Source: CALOCN01 sp942491735
GTDB taxonomy: Bacteria > Eisenbacteria > RBG-16-71-46 > JABDJR01
DNA: 64,000 nucleotides
Reading direction: 5' to 3'
Assembly: GCA_942491735.1 (NCBI GenBank)
Contig: CALOCN010000014.1
Location: 2,852,001 to 2,916,000 of the forward strand
Numbering within the stretch: position 1 is the stretch's first letter; each line of letters opens with the position of its first letter. Below are positions 1 through 7,982 of the stretch, in pieces. The translations under genes were made by a program, and so were the position numbers. The notes under the pieces were generated by a model that worked only from the letters and a program-made list of their open reading frames with translations, was not told where the DNA came from and ran no database searches.

Positions 1-628
1 CCGCCGGATGGGTGCGGTTGGTGGTCCCCACCTCGTGGAGCCGCGCGCCGCTCTGGGCCAGGATGTCCGGAATGCGGAAGGAACCTCCGATTTCGACCAG
101 TTCCCCCCGCGAAATCACCACGTCCCGACCCTCGGCCATGGCCCGCAGGGTCAGGAGCACCGCGGCCGCGTTGTTGTTCACGACCAGGGCGTCCTCGGCC
201 CCGGTAAGGAGCCTGAGCAGGTCCCGGACATGATCGTGGCGCGAGCCGCGCCGGCCCTCGTCGACGTTGAACTCGAGGTTCGAGTAGTGGGCCGCGACCT
301 CGGCGATCCGGGCCACCGCAGCCGGGGAGAACGGCGAACGGCCCAGATTGGTGTGGATCACCACCCCGGTGGCGTTGATGACCGCCTCCGGGCTGGGGTC
401 CGCCAGCTGGGCCAGCCGATCCCGCACCGCCTGGGCCAGATTCTCCGGGCTGGGGGGGTCCACGGGGGACCTCCCGGAAACCAGGGCATGCCGACGCTCC
501 TCGAGCACCTGGCGTACCAGGGCACGGGCAATCGCCGGCGAGGCCGGAAGGGGTGCCTGCTCGAATTCCGCGAGGACGACATCGACCCCGGGAAGGGCTC
601 TAAGTCGTTCCCGGAGTTGAGGGTCCAT
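1..628 (-). CDS. selA: L-seryl-tRNA(Sec) selenium transferase, N-terminal part (3' end beyond window)
   Basis: SelA is the PLP enzyme that converts seryl-tRNA(Sec) to selenocysteinyl-tRNA(Sec) using selenophosphate. Translating the minus strand from the ATG at 628 gives about 209 residues, roughly the first half of a normal ~460-residue SelA. Diagnostic family stretches are visible: VINATGVVIHTNLGRSP at about residues 84-100, then ALVVNNNAAAVLL at about 149-161, followed by a SRGELVEIGGSFRIP segment. The gene runs off the left edge. It is divergent from the TonB-domain gene, and a perfect palindrome (641-654) lies just upstream of its start. Its presence implies that the organism makes selenoproteins, although no in-frame TGA selenoprotein was recognised in this window. 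Identification is secure; the start is the only ATG near the family N-terminus. Confidence 0.93.
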   Translation of the reverse strand, partial: MDPQLRERLRALPGVDVVLAEFEQAPLPASPAIARALVRQVLEERRHALVSGRSPVDPPSPENLAQAVRDRLAQLADPSPEAVINATGVVIHTNLGRSPFSPAAVARIAEVAAHYSNLEFNVDEGRRGSRHDHVRDLLRLLTGAEDALVVNNNAAAVLLTLRAMAEGRDVVISRGELVEIGGSFRIPDILAQSGARLHEVGTTNRTHPA

Positions 629-640
629 GGCGTCCAGTAG

Positions 641-654
641 TACCAGATCTGGTA
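641..654. promoter_or_regulatory. perfect 14-bp palindrome upstream of selA (operator-like)
   Basis: TACCAGATCTGGTA is identical on both strands. It ends 13 bp before the selA start codon, in the divergent selA/tonB intergenic region. A weak sigma70-like -35 (TTGACC on the minus strand, about 666-671) lies 11 bp further upstream, so the palindrome would fall inside the promoter spacer, a usual repressor position. The function is inferred from position only. Confidence 0.35.
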
Positions 655-820
655 GGGTGGGTCAAAGAGTTTTCAACATGTGGGACCCCGGAAAGCCTTC
701 CTGGGCCTGGGTTTGAGCTATCGGCCGCCTTGCGGTCCGGCTGGCCGCCCCTCCTCTGTCGTGGCAAGGGTCGGCGTTTCTCGCGTATCATGGGGCAGCT
801 GCCTCGGTGGAGTATGGTGC

Positions 821-1495
821 GTGACGCGTTCGCGGATGACGGAAAATGATCGGGTCTATCTGCGGCGCATGGCGATCTGCCTGCCCGCAGCTACCGCTAT
901 CATTGTAACCGTCCTGTTCACCTTTCCCGAGGATGAGCGGGTGGCGACCCCCCCTCCCCGTATTGGCCAGGCCGGCCCCCTCCGGCTCCTCCCCCAGCTG
1001 GACATCATCACCGACGAGATGAACGAACGTCGGCTCACGGCGGCCCCGGTGGCCATTCTCCCCTCGGACTTCGTGGCCATCGAGATCGACTACAGCCCGG
1101 CCGAGGACGCGGAACCCATTCCGGTTCCCAACCCCGAGGTGGCCACCGGCAACAAGCCGATCCCCATCCACACCCTGGACGACGTGGAGAGTTATATCCG
1201 CACCACCAGCCTGCCCGTACTGGCGGAGACCGCTGTCGAGGTCATCCATGTGGAGCGGCCCATCTATCCGGAAGCGGCGGTGCGGCTGGATATCCAGGGG
1301 ATGGTGGACGTGATGCTGCTGGTGGACGAGCAGGGGAAGGTGCACTCGGGGTACGTGATCCCGGCCAACCGGCTACCGTTCCTGGAGCAGGCCGCCCTGG
1401 ACGCGGCGCTCAAGTACCGGTTCAAGCCCTACCGGATCGACGGGGAAGACTCGCCGTTCTGGGTGAAGGTCCCGTTCCTGTTCCGGCTGTTGTAG
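821..1495 (+). CDS. TonB C-terminal domain protein with N-terminal membrane anchor
   Basis: About 224 residues. A short cytoplasmic N-terminus is followed by one hydrophobic segment (AICLPAATAIIVTVLFTF, about residues 18-35), a ~100-residue periplasmic linker with a proline-rich start, and a C-terminal TonB/TolA-type domain (about 145-224) starting at RPIYPEAAV and ending ALKYRFKPYRIDGEDSPFWVKV. The family couples inner-membrane proton-motive force to outer-membrane transporters, which implies a didermic cell. No exbB/exbD genes are adjacent. The GTG at 821 is chosen because GGAG lies 8 bases upstream; the ATG at 836, five codons later, lacks a visible ribosome binding site but remains possible. 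It may be an orphan energy transducer or a structural TonB-domain protein. Confidence 0.8.
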   Translation: MTRSRMTENDRVYLRRMAICLPAATAIIVTVLFTFPEDERVATPPPRIGQAGPLRLLPQLDIITDEMNERRLTAAPVAILPSDFVAIEIDYSPAEDAEPIPVPNPEVATGNKPIPIHTLDDVESYIRTTSLPVLAETAVEVIHVERPIYPEAAVRLDIQGMVDVMLLVDEQGKVHSGYVIPANRLPFLEQAALDAALKYRFKPYRIDGEDSPFWVKVPFLFRLL

Positions 1496-1522
1496 CGCGA
1501 AACGGACAACCACACCCTCCGG

Positions 1523-2035
1523 CTACAGACCCATCTTCCCGAAATCCCGCGGATCCATGTCCTCGAGCCGCTGCCGCAGCTCCTCCGCGAGCTGGGCCGG
1601 CGTCTTCTCCGGACTCTGGAGGCTGCCCCCGGTGCTTACCGCCTGACCCGATTCCAGCACGTCTTCGGCGACGAAGACCGGGGCATCGGCCCGCAGGGCG
1701 ATGGCAATGGAGTCCGAGGGGCGTGCATCGATGACCACCGCTTCGCCCCCCTGCTGCAGGCGGATCTCGGCGAAGAAGGTGTTGTTGGAAAGCGAGGTGA
1801 TGGCGATGCTGGTCACCTCGGCCCGCAACCCCCGGATGAGCTGCAGGAGGAGGTCGTGGGTCAGCGGACGCTCGGGCTCCTCCCCGGCCAGGACGATCCC
1901 GATGCTGCGCGCCTCGGCCTCGCCGATCCAGATGGGAAGAATCCGTTCCCCTTCGTCCTCCTGGAGCACCACGATCGGCGACTTGGAGCGGTCATCCATC
2001 ACCAGCCCCCGGACCCGCACCCGAATCATGCCCAT
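1523..2035 (-). CDS. bifunctional nuclease domain (BFN/DUF151) protein
   Basis: 170 residues with the whole BFN domain at about residues 1-135. It opens RVRGLVMDDRSKSPIVVLQE, continues ILPIWIGEAEARSI (about 32-45), and has the conserved ARPSDSIAIALR motif (about 103-114). Members include archaeal/bacterial nucleases and the wound-responsive BFN of plants, but the cellular role in bacteria is poorly defined. The C-terminal ~35 residues are polar and end DFGKMGL. It is the last gene of a long minus-strand block, 10 bp after the peptidyl-prolyl isomerase gene. The family assignment is firm; no specific substrate can be inferred. Confidence 0.85.
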   Translation of the reverse strand: MGMIRVRVRGLVMDDRSKSPIVVLQEDEGERILPIWIGEAEARSIGIVLAGEEPERPLTHDLLLQLIRGLRAEVTSIAITSLSNNTFFAEIRLQQGGEAVVIDARPSDSIAIALRADAPVFVAEDVLESGQAVSTGGSLQSPEKTPAQLAEELRQRLEDMDPRDFGKMGL

Positions 2036-2045
2036 GATCGGTCTC

Positions 2046-3296
2046 TCAGTCCGCGTCGCCGGTGGCGATCTGGAGGATTTCCTCCGGAGTACCCAGATGC
2101 TCCGGCTCGGGCTTGGTGTCCATCAACCAGTCGCCCGCCTTGCGCCAGGGGGAATCCGGGTAGTTCTGTTGCAACCGCATCAGTGCCTTGGTCGAGAGGC
2201 GGGCGTCCCCCTGCTCGTAGAAGGTGAAGCCGATGCGGAACTGGGCTTCGGGCGCCTCCGCGCTCTCGGGAAAATCGAAGGTGATCCGTCTCAGGAGCTC
2301 GATCCGTCCCCCCGGCTCGGGATGATCGATGGCCATGGAGAGCAGCCGGTTCGAGTTGTTGGCCACCCCGGTGACCCGCTCGATCCCCTCCGCAATCACC
2401 CTGGCTTCGGTCCGTTCACGGGCCTCGGCCAGTTCCTCGTTGTAGACATTGGACCAGCGACGGCTGAGGAGACGTTTCTTGATCGAGTCGTAGACCTCCT
2501 CCAGCGGCTGCACCCCACCCCCCTGCTTGTCCTCGATCTTCACCACGTGCCAACCCTTCGCGGTCTGGACGACGGTGACGTCGCCTACGTCCAGGGGAAG
2601 CACGGCATCCACGAACCCGTGGTCGTGACCCACCCCCAGCACCTCGCCATGCTCCGATACGTACCCCAACGCCCCGCCGATCAGCTTGGTCTGATCATCC
2701 AGGGAATGCTCACGGACCAGGGCCACGAAGTCGGCGCCGCCCTGGGCCTGGACCATCAGATCCCTCGCCTCGCTCTCGCTGGCCACGAGGATGTGCCGCA
2801 CCGCCACGCGGCCGGTGACCACGAAGTTTCCCTGGTTCTCGCGATACCAGTCTTCGACCTCTTCGCGCGGAGGGAACGCCTTGGGCTCGATGACCTCGGC
2901 CACGTACCGTGTGGCCAGAAGGAGGGTCTCCAGGGCATGGACCTGGCGGCGCTCCTCGGGGGTGAGGGAATAGCCCTCCAGCTTGGCCACTTCCCCCCAC
3001 ACCAGCTGATCGAGCAGCCCGTTCATGGCGATGTGGAACACATCGACGTTCTCGGTGCGGGTCGACAGATCCTTGCCGCCGCTGGCGTCCCGAATGTGGC
3101 GGACCACATCCCCCGCGGTGAGGGGACGGTCCCCCACCCAGGCCAGAACCGTCTGCATCCGCTGCAGGGAGTCCGAAGCCGCCGCGGTGAGCGGTGGATC
3201 CGTCCACTCCGATTCACCCGCTCCGCCCCCACCACAACCGACAAACACGGTGGCGCAGAGAAGCAACGGGGACACAAGACGGGCTGTGGTCGACAT
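2046..3296 (-). CDS. PpiC/SurA-type peptidyl-prolyl isomerase lipoprotein
   Basis: 416 residues. The N-terminus is a lipoprotein signal with Cys21 after ATVFVG. A SurA-N-like helical region (about 40-150) precedes a parvulin domain (about 160-260) with VAVRHILVASESEA, GGALGYVSEHGEV and GWHVVKIEDKQGG. The C-terminal 80 residues resemble tetratricopeptide-type repeats (FDFPESAEAPEAQFRIGFTF, then LQQNYPDSPWRKAG). This family folds outer-membrane and exported proteins in the periplasm; lipid anchoring would tether it to a membrane. It lies 9 bp downstream of rplI in the ribosomal protein block. The parvulin assignment is firm; substrate proteins are unknown. Confidence 0.88.
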   Translation of the reverse strand: MSTTARLVSPLLLCATVFVGCGGGGAGESEWTDPPLTAAASDSLQRMQTVLAWVGDRPLTAGDVVRHIRDASGGKDLSTRTENVDVFHIAMNGLLDQLVWGEVAKLEGYSLTPEERRQVHALETLLLATRYVAEVIEPKAFPPREEVEDWYRENQGNFVVTGRVAVRHILVASESEARDLMVQAQGGADFVALVREHSLDDQTKLIGGALGYVSEHGEVLGVGHDHGFVDAVLPLDVGDVTVVQTAKGWHVVKIEDKQGGGVQPLEEVYDSIKKRLLSRRWSNVYNEELAEARERTEARVIAEGIERVTGVANNSNRLLSMAIDHPEPGGRIELLRRITFDFPESAEAPEAQFRIGFTFYEQGDARLSTKALMRLQQNYPDSPWRKAGDWLMDTKPEPEHLGTPEEILQIATGDAD

Positions 3297-3305
3297 ACGG
3301 GGCTC

Positions 3306-3749
3306 CTACTTCTTGACCACCCACACCTTGACGGTGGCCTCGACATCCTGGAACAGCTTGACCGGGACACTGTAGAGACCGAGCGCCTTGAGCGGCTCGT
3401 CGAGCTGGATCTTGCGCTTGTCCACTTCCACCCCCTGCTCGAGCAGGGCGGCGGCGATATCGGCCGAGGTTACCGAACCGAACAAACGGTCCTCCTCGCC
3501 GACCTCCATCGGCAGCTTGACTTCCAGCTCCTCGAAACGGGCCGCGACTTCCTGGGCCCCCTTCTTGAGCTTTCCGTCCCGGTGCGCACGCTGGCGCTGG
3601 ACTTCGGCAAAGATCTTCGCTCCCGCGCCGGAGGCGTTGATGGCGAGTTTGTTGGGAATGAGATAGTTCCGGGCATACCCGGCACGAACCTTGACCCGAT
3701 CCCCGTGCGAGCCGAGCCCCTTGACGTCTTCGAGCATGATGACTTCCAT
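3306..3749 (-). CDS. rplI: 50S ribosomal protein bL9
   Basis: 147 residues, the usual bL9 length. The N-terminal signature MEVIMLEDVKGLGSHGDRVK is followed by GYARNYLIPNKLAI (about 25-38), a long linker helix and a C-terminal domain ending VWVVKK. bL9 binds domain V of 23S rRNA and supports reading-frame fidelity. The order rpsF-rpsR-rplI is the standard bacterial arrangement. There is no ssb between rpsF and rpsR, unlike in many genomes. Confidence 0.97.
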   Translation of the reverse strand: MEVIMLEDVKGLGSHGDRVKVRAGYARNYLIPNKLAINASGAGAKIFAEVQRQRAHRDGKLKKGAQEVAARFEELEVKLPMEVGEEDRLFGSVTSADIAAALLEQGVEVDKRKIQLDEPLKALGLYSVPVKLFQDVEATVKVWVVKK

Positions 3750-3761
3750 GGGAGCTTCCTC

Positions 3762-4004
3762 CTAGCGCAGCTGGTCGTTGGTGTACGGCAGGAGCGCGAG
3801 AACGCGGGCGCGTTTGATCGCACGCGTGATCTGAGCCTGGTGCCGGGTGCAGTTTCCTGAAACGCGGCGAGGCACGATCTTGCCGTGATCCGTCAGGAAC
3901 CGCTGCAGCTTGCGCTCATCCTTGTAGTCGATGTGCCTGACCTTCTCGAGGCAAAGCTTGCAGAACTTCTTCTTGGCAATGCGGGGTCCTCTGAACCTGG
4001 GCAT
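3762..4004 (-). CDS. rpsR: 30S ribosomal protein bS18
   Basis: 80 residues. Conserved core motifs IDYKDERKLQRFLTDHGKI and RRVSGNCTRHQAQITRAIKRARVLALLPY identify bS18, which pairs with bS6 on the small-subunit platform. The N-terminal KKKFCKLCLEK (Cys-x2-Cys) plus NCTRH further along is the zinc-binding (C+) form of the protein. The gene lies 12 bp upstream of rplI, in the same transcription unit. Confidence 0.97.
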   Translation of the reverse strand: MPRFRGPRIAKKKFCKLCLEKVRHIDYKDERKLQRFLTDHGKIVPRRVSGNCTRHQAQITRAIKRARVLALLPYTNDQLR

Positions 4005-4036
4005 GTTCCTCTCCTTCTATTCCGCCGCTCCCGGCA

Positions 4037-4588
4037 TTATTCCTTGGCCGGGGCGTCCGCATCCGTTTCGGGTGCGGGCTCGGTAGCGGTCGCAGGTCCC
4101 TCGGGGGCCTCGGTGGGCGTCTCGGCGGTCGCCTCGGCCGGGGCGGCCTCGGGGGCCGGGGTGGCTTCGACGGGCGTTGCCGGCTCCGCGGCGGCCACGG
4201 CGGCCGGAGCGGGAGCGGGAGCAGGTGCCCCGGGAGCGGCCGGAGCCGCCCCCTCGCCGTGATAGCCACCCTCCTCCCCTTCACCTTCCTCGGAGACCGG
4301 CATGGGCTCGTACTGGACGGTGAGGTGGCGGAGCAGCGACTCGTTCATGCGATAGCGGCGATCCACTTCCCCCAGGATCTCGCCGTCGCCACGGAAGCGG
4401 ACGAGGGTGTAGATCCCCTCCCGCTTCTTGCGGATCTCATAGGCCAGCTTGCGCCGACCCCACTTCTGCACTTCGAAGATCTCGCCGTCACGACCGCCGA
4501 TGATCTCATTGAGCTTCTCCAGCTCAACATCCACCTGGGCGTCATCCACCGCGGGATCGAGAACGAAGATCGATTCGTATTCACGCAT
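4037..4588 (-). CDS. rpsF: 30S ribosomal protein bS6 with long Ala/Pro/Glu-rich tail
   Basis: 183 residues, against about 100-135 for most bS6 proteins. The folded domain occupies about residues 1-95: MREYESIFVLDPAVDD at the start, KWGRRKLAYEIRKKREGIYT and RYRMNESLLRHLTVQYEP. After about residue 100 the chain becomes acidic and then strongly Ala/Pro/Glu/Thr-rich (PAAPGAPAPAPAPA, then PEAAPAEATAETPTEAPEGP) and looks disordered. The start at 4588 is supported by GGAG 6 bases upstream. Acidic tails occur on some bS6 proteins (E. coli adds Glu residues after translation), but an extension of this size is unusual. Confidence 0.95.
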   Translation of the reverse strand: MREYESIFVLDPAVDDAQVDVELEKLNEIIGGRDGEIFEVQKWGRRKLAYEIRKKREGIYTLVRFRGDGEILGEVDRRYRMNESLLRHLTVQYEPMPVSEEGEGEEGGYHGEGAAPAAPGAPAPAPAPAAVAAAEPATPVEATPAPEAAPAEATAETPTEAPEGPATATEPAPETDADAPAKE

Positions 4589-4602
4589 TGTTGTCTCCGA
4601 AC

Positions 4603-6690
4603 TTAGAAGATGGCCGGCATCTTGGCGTTCAGCCACATGATGAGTGGGGCGAACACCAGGGATACGATGGCCATGAGCTTGAGAAGGATGTTGAGGGCGG
4701 GACCGGATGTGTCCTTGAAGGGATCCCCGACCGTGTCGCCGACCACGGCGGCCTTGTGGGCATCGGAGCCCTTGCCGCCCAGTTCCGGATCCTCGCCGGT
4801 CTCGATGAACTTCTTGGCGTTGTCCCACGCCCCGCCGGCATTGCTGAGCATCAGGGCCAGCGGCACACCCGAAATGAGCGCGCCGGCAAGCAGCCCGCCC
4901 AGGGTCTCCACGCCGAACACGATACCCACCACGAGGGGGATGGCCACGGCGAGGACGCCGGGAACGACCATCTCCCGGAGCGCCGCTTCGGTGGTGATGG
5001 CCACGCACTTCGCGTACTCCGGCTTGCCCGTCCCCTCCATGATCCCGGGGATCTCCCTGAACTGGCGTCGCACCTCTTCCACCACCGCGAAGGCCGCGCG
5101 TCCGACCGCCTTCATGGTGTCGGCGGCAAAGACATACGGCACGATCCCGCCGACCAGCATCCCCACCAGCACCTGGACGTTGGTGATGGTGAACTCCTCG
5201 GGGCGGATGCCGGTTCGCTGCACGTAGGCGGTGAACAGGGCGAGGGCGGTCAGGGCGGCCGAGCCGATGGCGAACCCCTTGGCGATGGCCGCGGTGGTGT
5301 TGCCGGCCGCGTCCAGGCTGTCCGTCACCTTGCGCACCTCCGGGGGGAGGTGGGCCATCTCGGCGATACCGCCCGCATTGTCGGCGATGGGGCCGTAGGC
5401 GTCCACCGCCACCGTGATCCCCAGCGTCCCCAGCATGCCGATGGCGGCCAGGGCGATGCCGTAGAACCCGGCCATGTTGTAGGCGATCAGGATGGCGAAC
5501 CCGAGCACGACCAGCGGCAACACCGTGCTGCGCATCCCGGTGGCAAAGCCGGCAATGATGTTGGTCGCGGCACCCGTGCGCGAGGCGCGGGCAATCTCCA
5601 CCACCGACTTGCCGGAGGTGTAGAACTCGGCGACAAAGCCGACGATCATCCCGGCCACCAGGCCGGAAATCACCGAGATCATCATGCCCATCGGGCCGTG
5701 CTCCCCGGCATCGTCCGTCCAGCTCACGTCGCCGAACAGCCCCAGGGTGAGCCCGATCACCCCGAGGATGAAGATCACCCCGGAGGCGATGGTTCCGTTG
5801 CGCAAGGCATGCTGGGGATTCCCCCCCTCGCTGACCCGCACGAAGAAGACGCCGATGATCGAGGCGAGGATCCCGAAGGCCACCACGGAAAACGCGTAGG
5901 AAACCCCGATCGCGTTGCTCAGGCTGGGGGTGGCCACCGCGATGACGATGGCGCTGATGATGGTCCCGACATAGGACTCGAACAGGTCGGCGCCCATCCC
6001 CGCGACGTCACCCACGTTGTCGCCCACGTTGTCGGCAATGGTGGCCGGGTTCCGCGGGTCGTCCTCGGGGATCCCCGCTTCCACCTTGCCCACCAGGTCC
6101 GCTCCCACGTCGGCCGCCTTGGTGTAGATCCCGCCACCGACACGGGCGAACAGGGCAATGGAGGAAGCCCCCATGCTGAACCCGGCGATGATCTCGGCGG
6201 CGCCTTCGATACCGTCCATCGTGCCGAAGATGTAGAACATCAAGGCAAGCCCGGCCAGACCGATACCGGCCACGCTGAAGCCCATGACCGCCCCGCCGGG
6301 GAAGGCAACGCTGAGCGCGGCGGCGAACCCCTTGGTGGCCGCCTGCGCCGTGCGGGCGTTGGCCCGGGTGGCGATCTGCATGCCGATGTATCCGGCGGTG
6401 ACCGAACACAGGGCGCCGGTCACGAAGGCCACGGCTGTTTTCCAGCCAAGACCCGCGGTAGCGCCCTTGATCCCAAAGGTAATGACCACGGCCAGACTGA
6501 TCACGAAGATCGCGATGGCACGGTATTCCCGGGACAGGAAGGCCATGGAGCCTTCCTGGATCGCGGCCGAAATCTCGACCATGGTCTCGTTTCCGGGGCT
6601 GGCCTTCATGACGCGTCCGAACGCCATGTACGCCGCGAACACCAGGGCAACCAGCCCGGCCCCGAGCGCGATGAGAACTTCAACGGGCAT
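4603..6690 (-). CDS. hppA: membrane-bound ion-translocating pyrophosphatase
   Basis: 695 residues with about 16 hydrophobic segments, the normal length. It couples hydrolysis of PPi to H+ or Na+ pumping across the inner membrane. The catalytic signature EDDPRNPATIADNVGDNVGD and MGADLFESYVGTIIS lies at about residues 205-245; a second Asp-rich site is DAYGPIADNAGGIAEM (about 425-440), and a third near the end reads SDAHKAAVVGDTVGDPFKD. In the GNTTAAIAKGFAIGSA motif, Ala occupies the site where K+-independent enzymes have Lys, which suggests the K+-dependent class. H+ versus Na+ specificity cannot be decided here. It follows pth and precedes rpsF (14 bp). Confidence 0.96.
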   Translation of the reverse strand: MPVEVLIALGAGLVALVFAAYMAFGRVMKASPGNETMVEISAAIQEGSMAFLSREYRAIAIFVISLAVVITFGIKGATAGLGWKTAVAFVTGALCSVTAGYIGMQIATRANARTAQAATKGFAAALSVAFPGGAVMGFSVAGIGLAGLALMFYIFGTMDGIEGAAEIIAGFSMGASSIALFARVGGGIYTKAADVGADLVGKVEAGIPEDDPRNPATIADNVGDNVGDVAGMGADLFESYVGTIISAIVIAVATPSLSNAIGVSYAFSVVAFGILASIIGVFFVRVSEGGNPQHALRNGTIASGVIFILGVIGLTLGLFGDVSWTDDAGEHGPMGMMISVISGLVAGMIVGFVAEFYTSGKSVVEIARASRTGAATNIIAGFATGMRSTVLPLVVLGFAILIAYNMAGFYGIALAAIGMLGTLGITVAVDAYGPIADNAGGIAEMAHLPPEVRKVTDSLDAAGNTTAAIAKGFAIGSAALTALALFTAYVQRTGIRPEEFTITNVQVLVGMLVGGIVPYVFAADTMKAVGRAAFAVVEEVRRQFREIPGIMEGTGKPEYAKCVAITTEAALREMVVPGVLAVAIPLVVGIVFGVETLGGLLAGALISGVPLALMLSNAGGAWDNAKKFIETGEDPELGGKGSDAHKAAVVGDTVGDPFKDTSGPALNILLKLMAIVSLVFAPLIMWLNAKMPAIF

Positions 6691-6716
6691 GAATCTGTCT
6701 CCTCCTGTCGAAACGT

Positions 6717-7298
6717 TCAGACCACGGTTCGGTTGAACCGGGTCATGGCGGCTTCCGCCCCTTCGGTGAAGAAGGTCCGGACTCCCAGACAGGCCCTGTC
6801 CAACCAGGGCGGCAAGGCGTCTTCCTCTTCCGCGGTGAACGGAGCCAGCACGAACGCGGCCAGATCCGACGGCGGCTCCTCGATCCCGACCCCCAGCCGA
6901 AGCCGGGGGACGGCGGAGGTCCCCAGTTCCTGGAGCACCGAAGCCAAGCCGTTGTGTCCACCATCGCTTCCACCGGTCCGGAACCGGATGGCCCCGAACG
7001 GAAGCGCCACGTCATCGATCACGATCAGGTGGCCCCCGGGGCCCGCCACCGCCGACTCCGGACAGTCGATGACCGCCTGTCCGCTCCGGTTCATGTAGGT
7101 CATGGGCCGTACCAGCGCGTAGGCGATCCCATCACGCCGGGCCCTGCGGATCCGGTAGCCGGGACCGGATTCCTCCGGTCCCGCCCCGAGCATCGACGCC
7201 AGGGCGTCGACCAGCCGGAATCCGATGTTGTGTCGGGTAGCGGTGTAGCGGTCGCCTGGATTGCCCAGACCGACCACCACCCGCGAAGCTGCCTCCAC
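6717..7298 (-). CDS. pth: peptidyl-tRNA hydrolase
   Basis: 193 residues, the standard length. VVVGLGNPGDRYTATRHNIG at residues 7-26 carries the substrate-binding Asn and the catalytic His. MTYMNRSGQAV (about 66-76), VIDDVALPFGAIRFR and GGSDGGHNGLASVLQELG complete the family signature. It recycles peptidyl-tRNAs that drop off ribosomes. The GTG start at 7298 overlaps the TAG stop of rplY by one base, so the two are probably translationally coupled. The rplY-pth pair is a common bacterial arrangement. Confidence 0.96.
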   Translation of the reverse strand: MEAASRVVVGLGNPGDRYTATRHNIGFRLVDALASMLGAGPEESGPGYRIRRARRDGIAYALVRPMTYMNRSGQAVIDCPESAVAGPGGHLIVIDDVALPFGAIRFRTGGSDGGHNGLASVLQELGTSAVPRLRLGVGIEEPPSDLAAFVLAPFTAEEEDALPPWLDRACLGVRTFFTEGAEAAMTRFNRTVV

Positions 7299-7957
7299 TA
7301 GTCCTTCTTCTCGTCTCCCTCTTCCGGCTTCTTGCCGCCAACCAGCTCCGGCTCGGCAGGAGTGTCTCCCTCCTCGCCCTCGGTCGGCTCCTCGATGGCA
7401 CGCGGCGCGGCCACCGCGGCCAGGGTCGTGCTGGGATCGTTGGCGATCTCGACGTTCTCCAGGTTGAGGTCGCTCACATGGAGCGAATCGCCGATGTTGA
7501 GACCGCTCACGTCCAGGTGGATGACCTCGGGGATATCCGTGGCCAGGCAGCGGACCTGGAGCATGCGCTGCGGATGGGAAAGCGTCCCCCCCAGCTTCAC
7601 CCCGATGGGCGTTCCCTCGAGCTCGACCGGGACCTCGACGTCCAGGAGTTCGGTCATGGAGATCCGGTTGAGATCCACGTGGAGCACCTTCCCGCTGACC
7701 GGGTCGGTCTGGATCTCACGGATGAGGGACTTCACCACGGTCCCGCCACCGTCGACGATGACGTCGAGTATCAGGGTGGACACGGATTGCCCCGAGACCG
7801 CACGCAGGAACGAGCGTTCGTCGAGCACCACCGGAACGGGATCCGAGCCACGCCCGTAGACCACTCCGGGAATCCGGGCTGCCGCCCGCAGCTTGCGGGC
7901 AACCCCCTTCCCGGTTTCGGTCCGGGATTCGACGTTGAGTTGAATTTTGGTTGCCAT
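7298..7957 (-). CDS. rplY: 50S ribosomal protein bL25, long CTC form
   Basis: 219 residues: the 5S rRNA-binding domain (about 1-95; RKLRAAARIPGVVYGRG, SLIREIQTDPVSGKVLHVDL) and the C-terminal CTC domain (about 96-190; EVPVELEGTPIGVKLGGTLS, VRCLATDIPEVIHLDVSGL). The last ~30 residues are acidic and lysine-rich (EEGDTPAEPELVGGKKPEE), as in many CTC-type proteins. It binds 5S rRNA in the large subunit and belongs to the general-stress CTC group. It lies between prs and pth, as in many genomes. Confidence 0.95.
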   Translation of the reverse strand: MATKIQLNVESRTETGKGVARKLRAAARIPGVVYGRGSDPVPVVLDERSFLRAVSGQSVSTLILDVIVDGGGTVVKSLIREIQTDPVSGKVLHVDLNRISMTELLDVEVPVELEGTPIGVKLGGTLSHPQRMLQVRCLATDIPEVIHLDVSGLNIGDSLHVSDLNLENVEIANDPSTTLAAVAAPRAIEEPTEGEEGDTPAEPELVGGKKPEEGDEKKD

Positions 7958-7982
7958 GCTGTACCTCCTGCGCTCGACCCGC

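Noticed and set aside
1701..3860. Very long plus-strand open frame opposite the isomerase and ribosomal protein genes
   Set aside because: It runs antisense across several certain genes, has no family features and reflects high-GC third-position bias. The same holds for other long antisense frames, such as plus-strand 4588-7098, 9138-11756, 32021-35455, 39132-41771 and 47103-49331.
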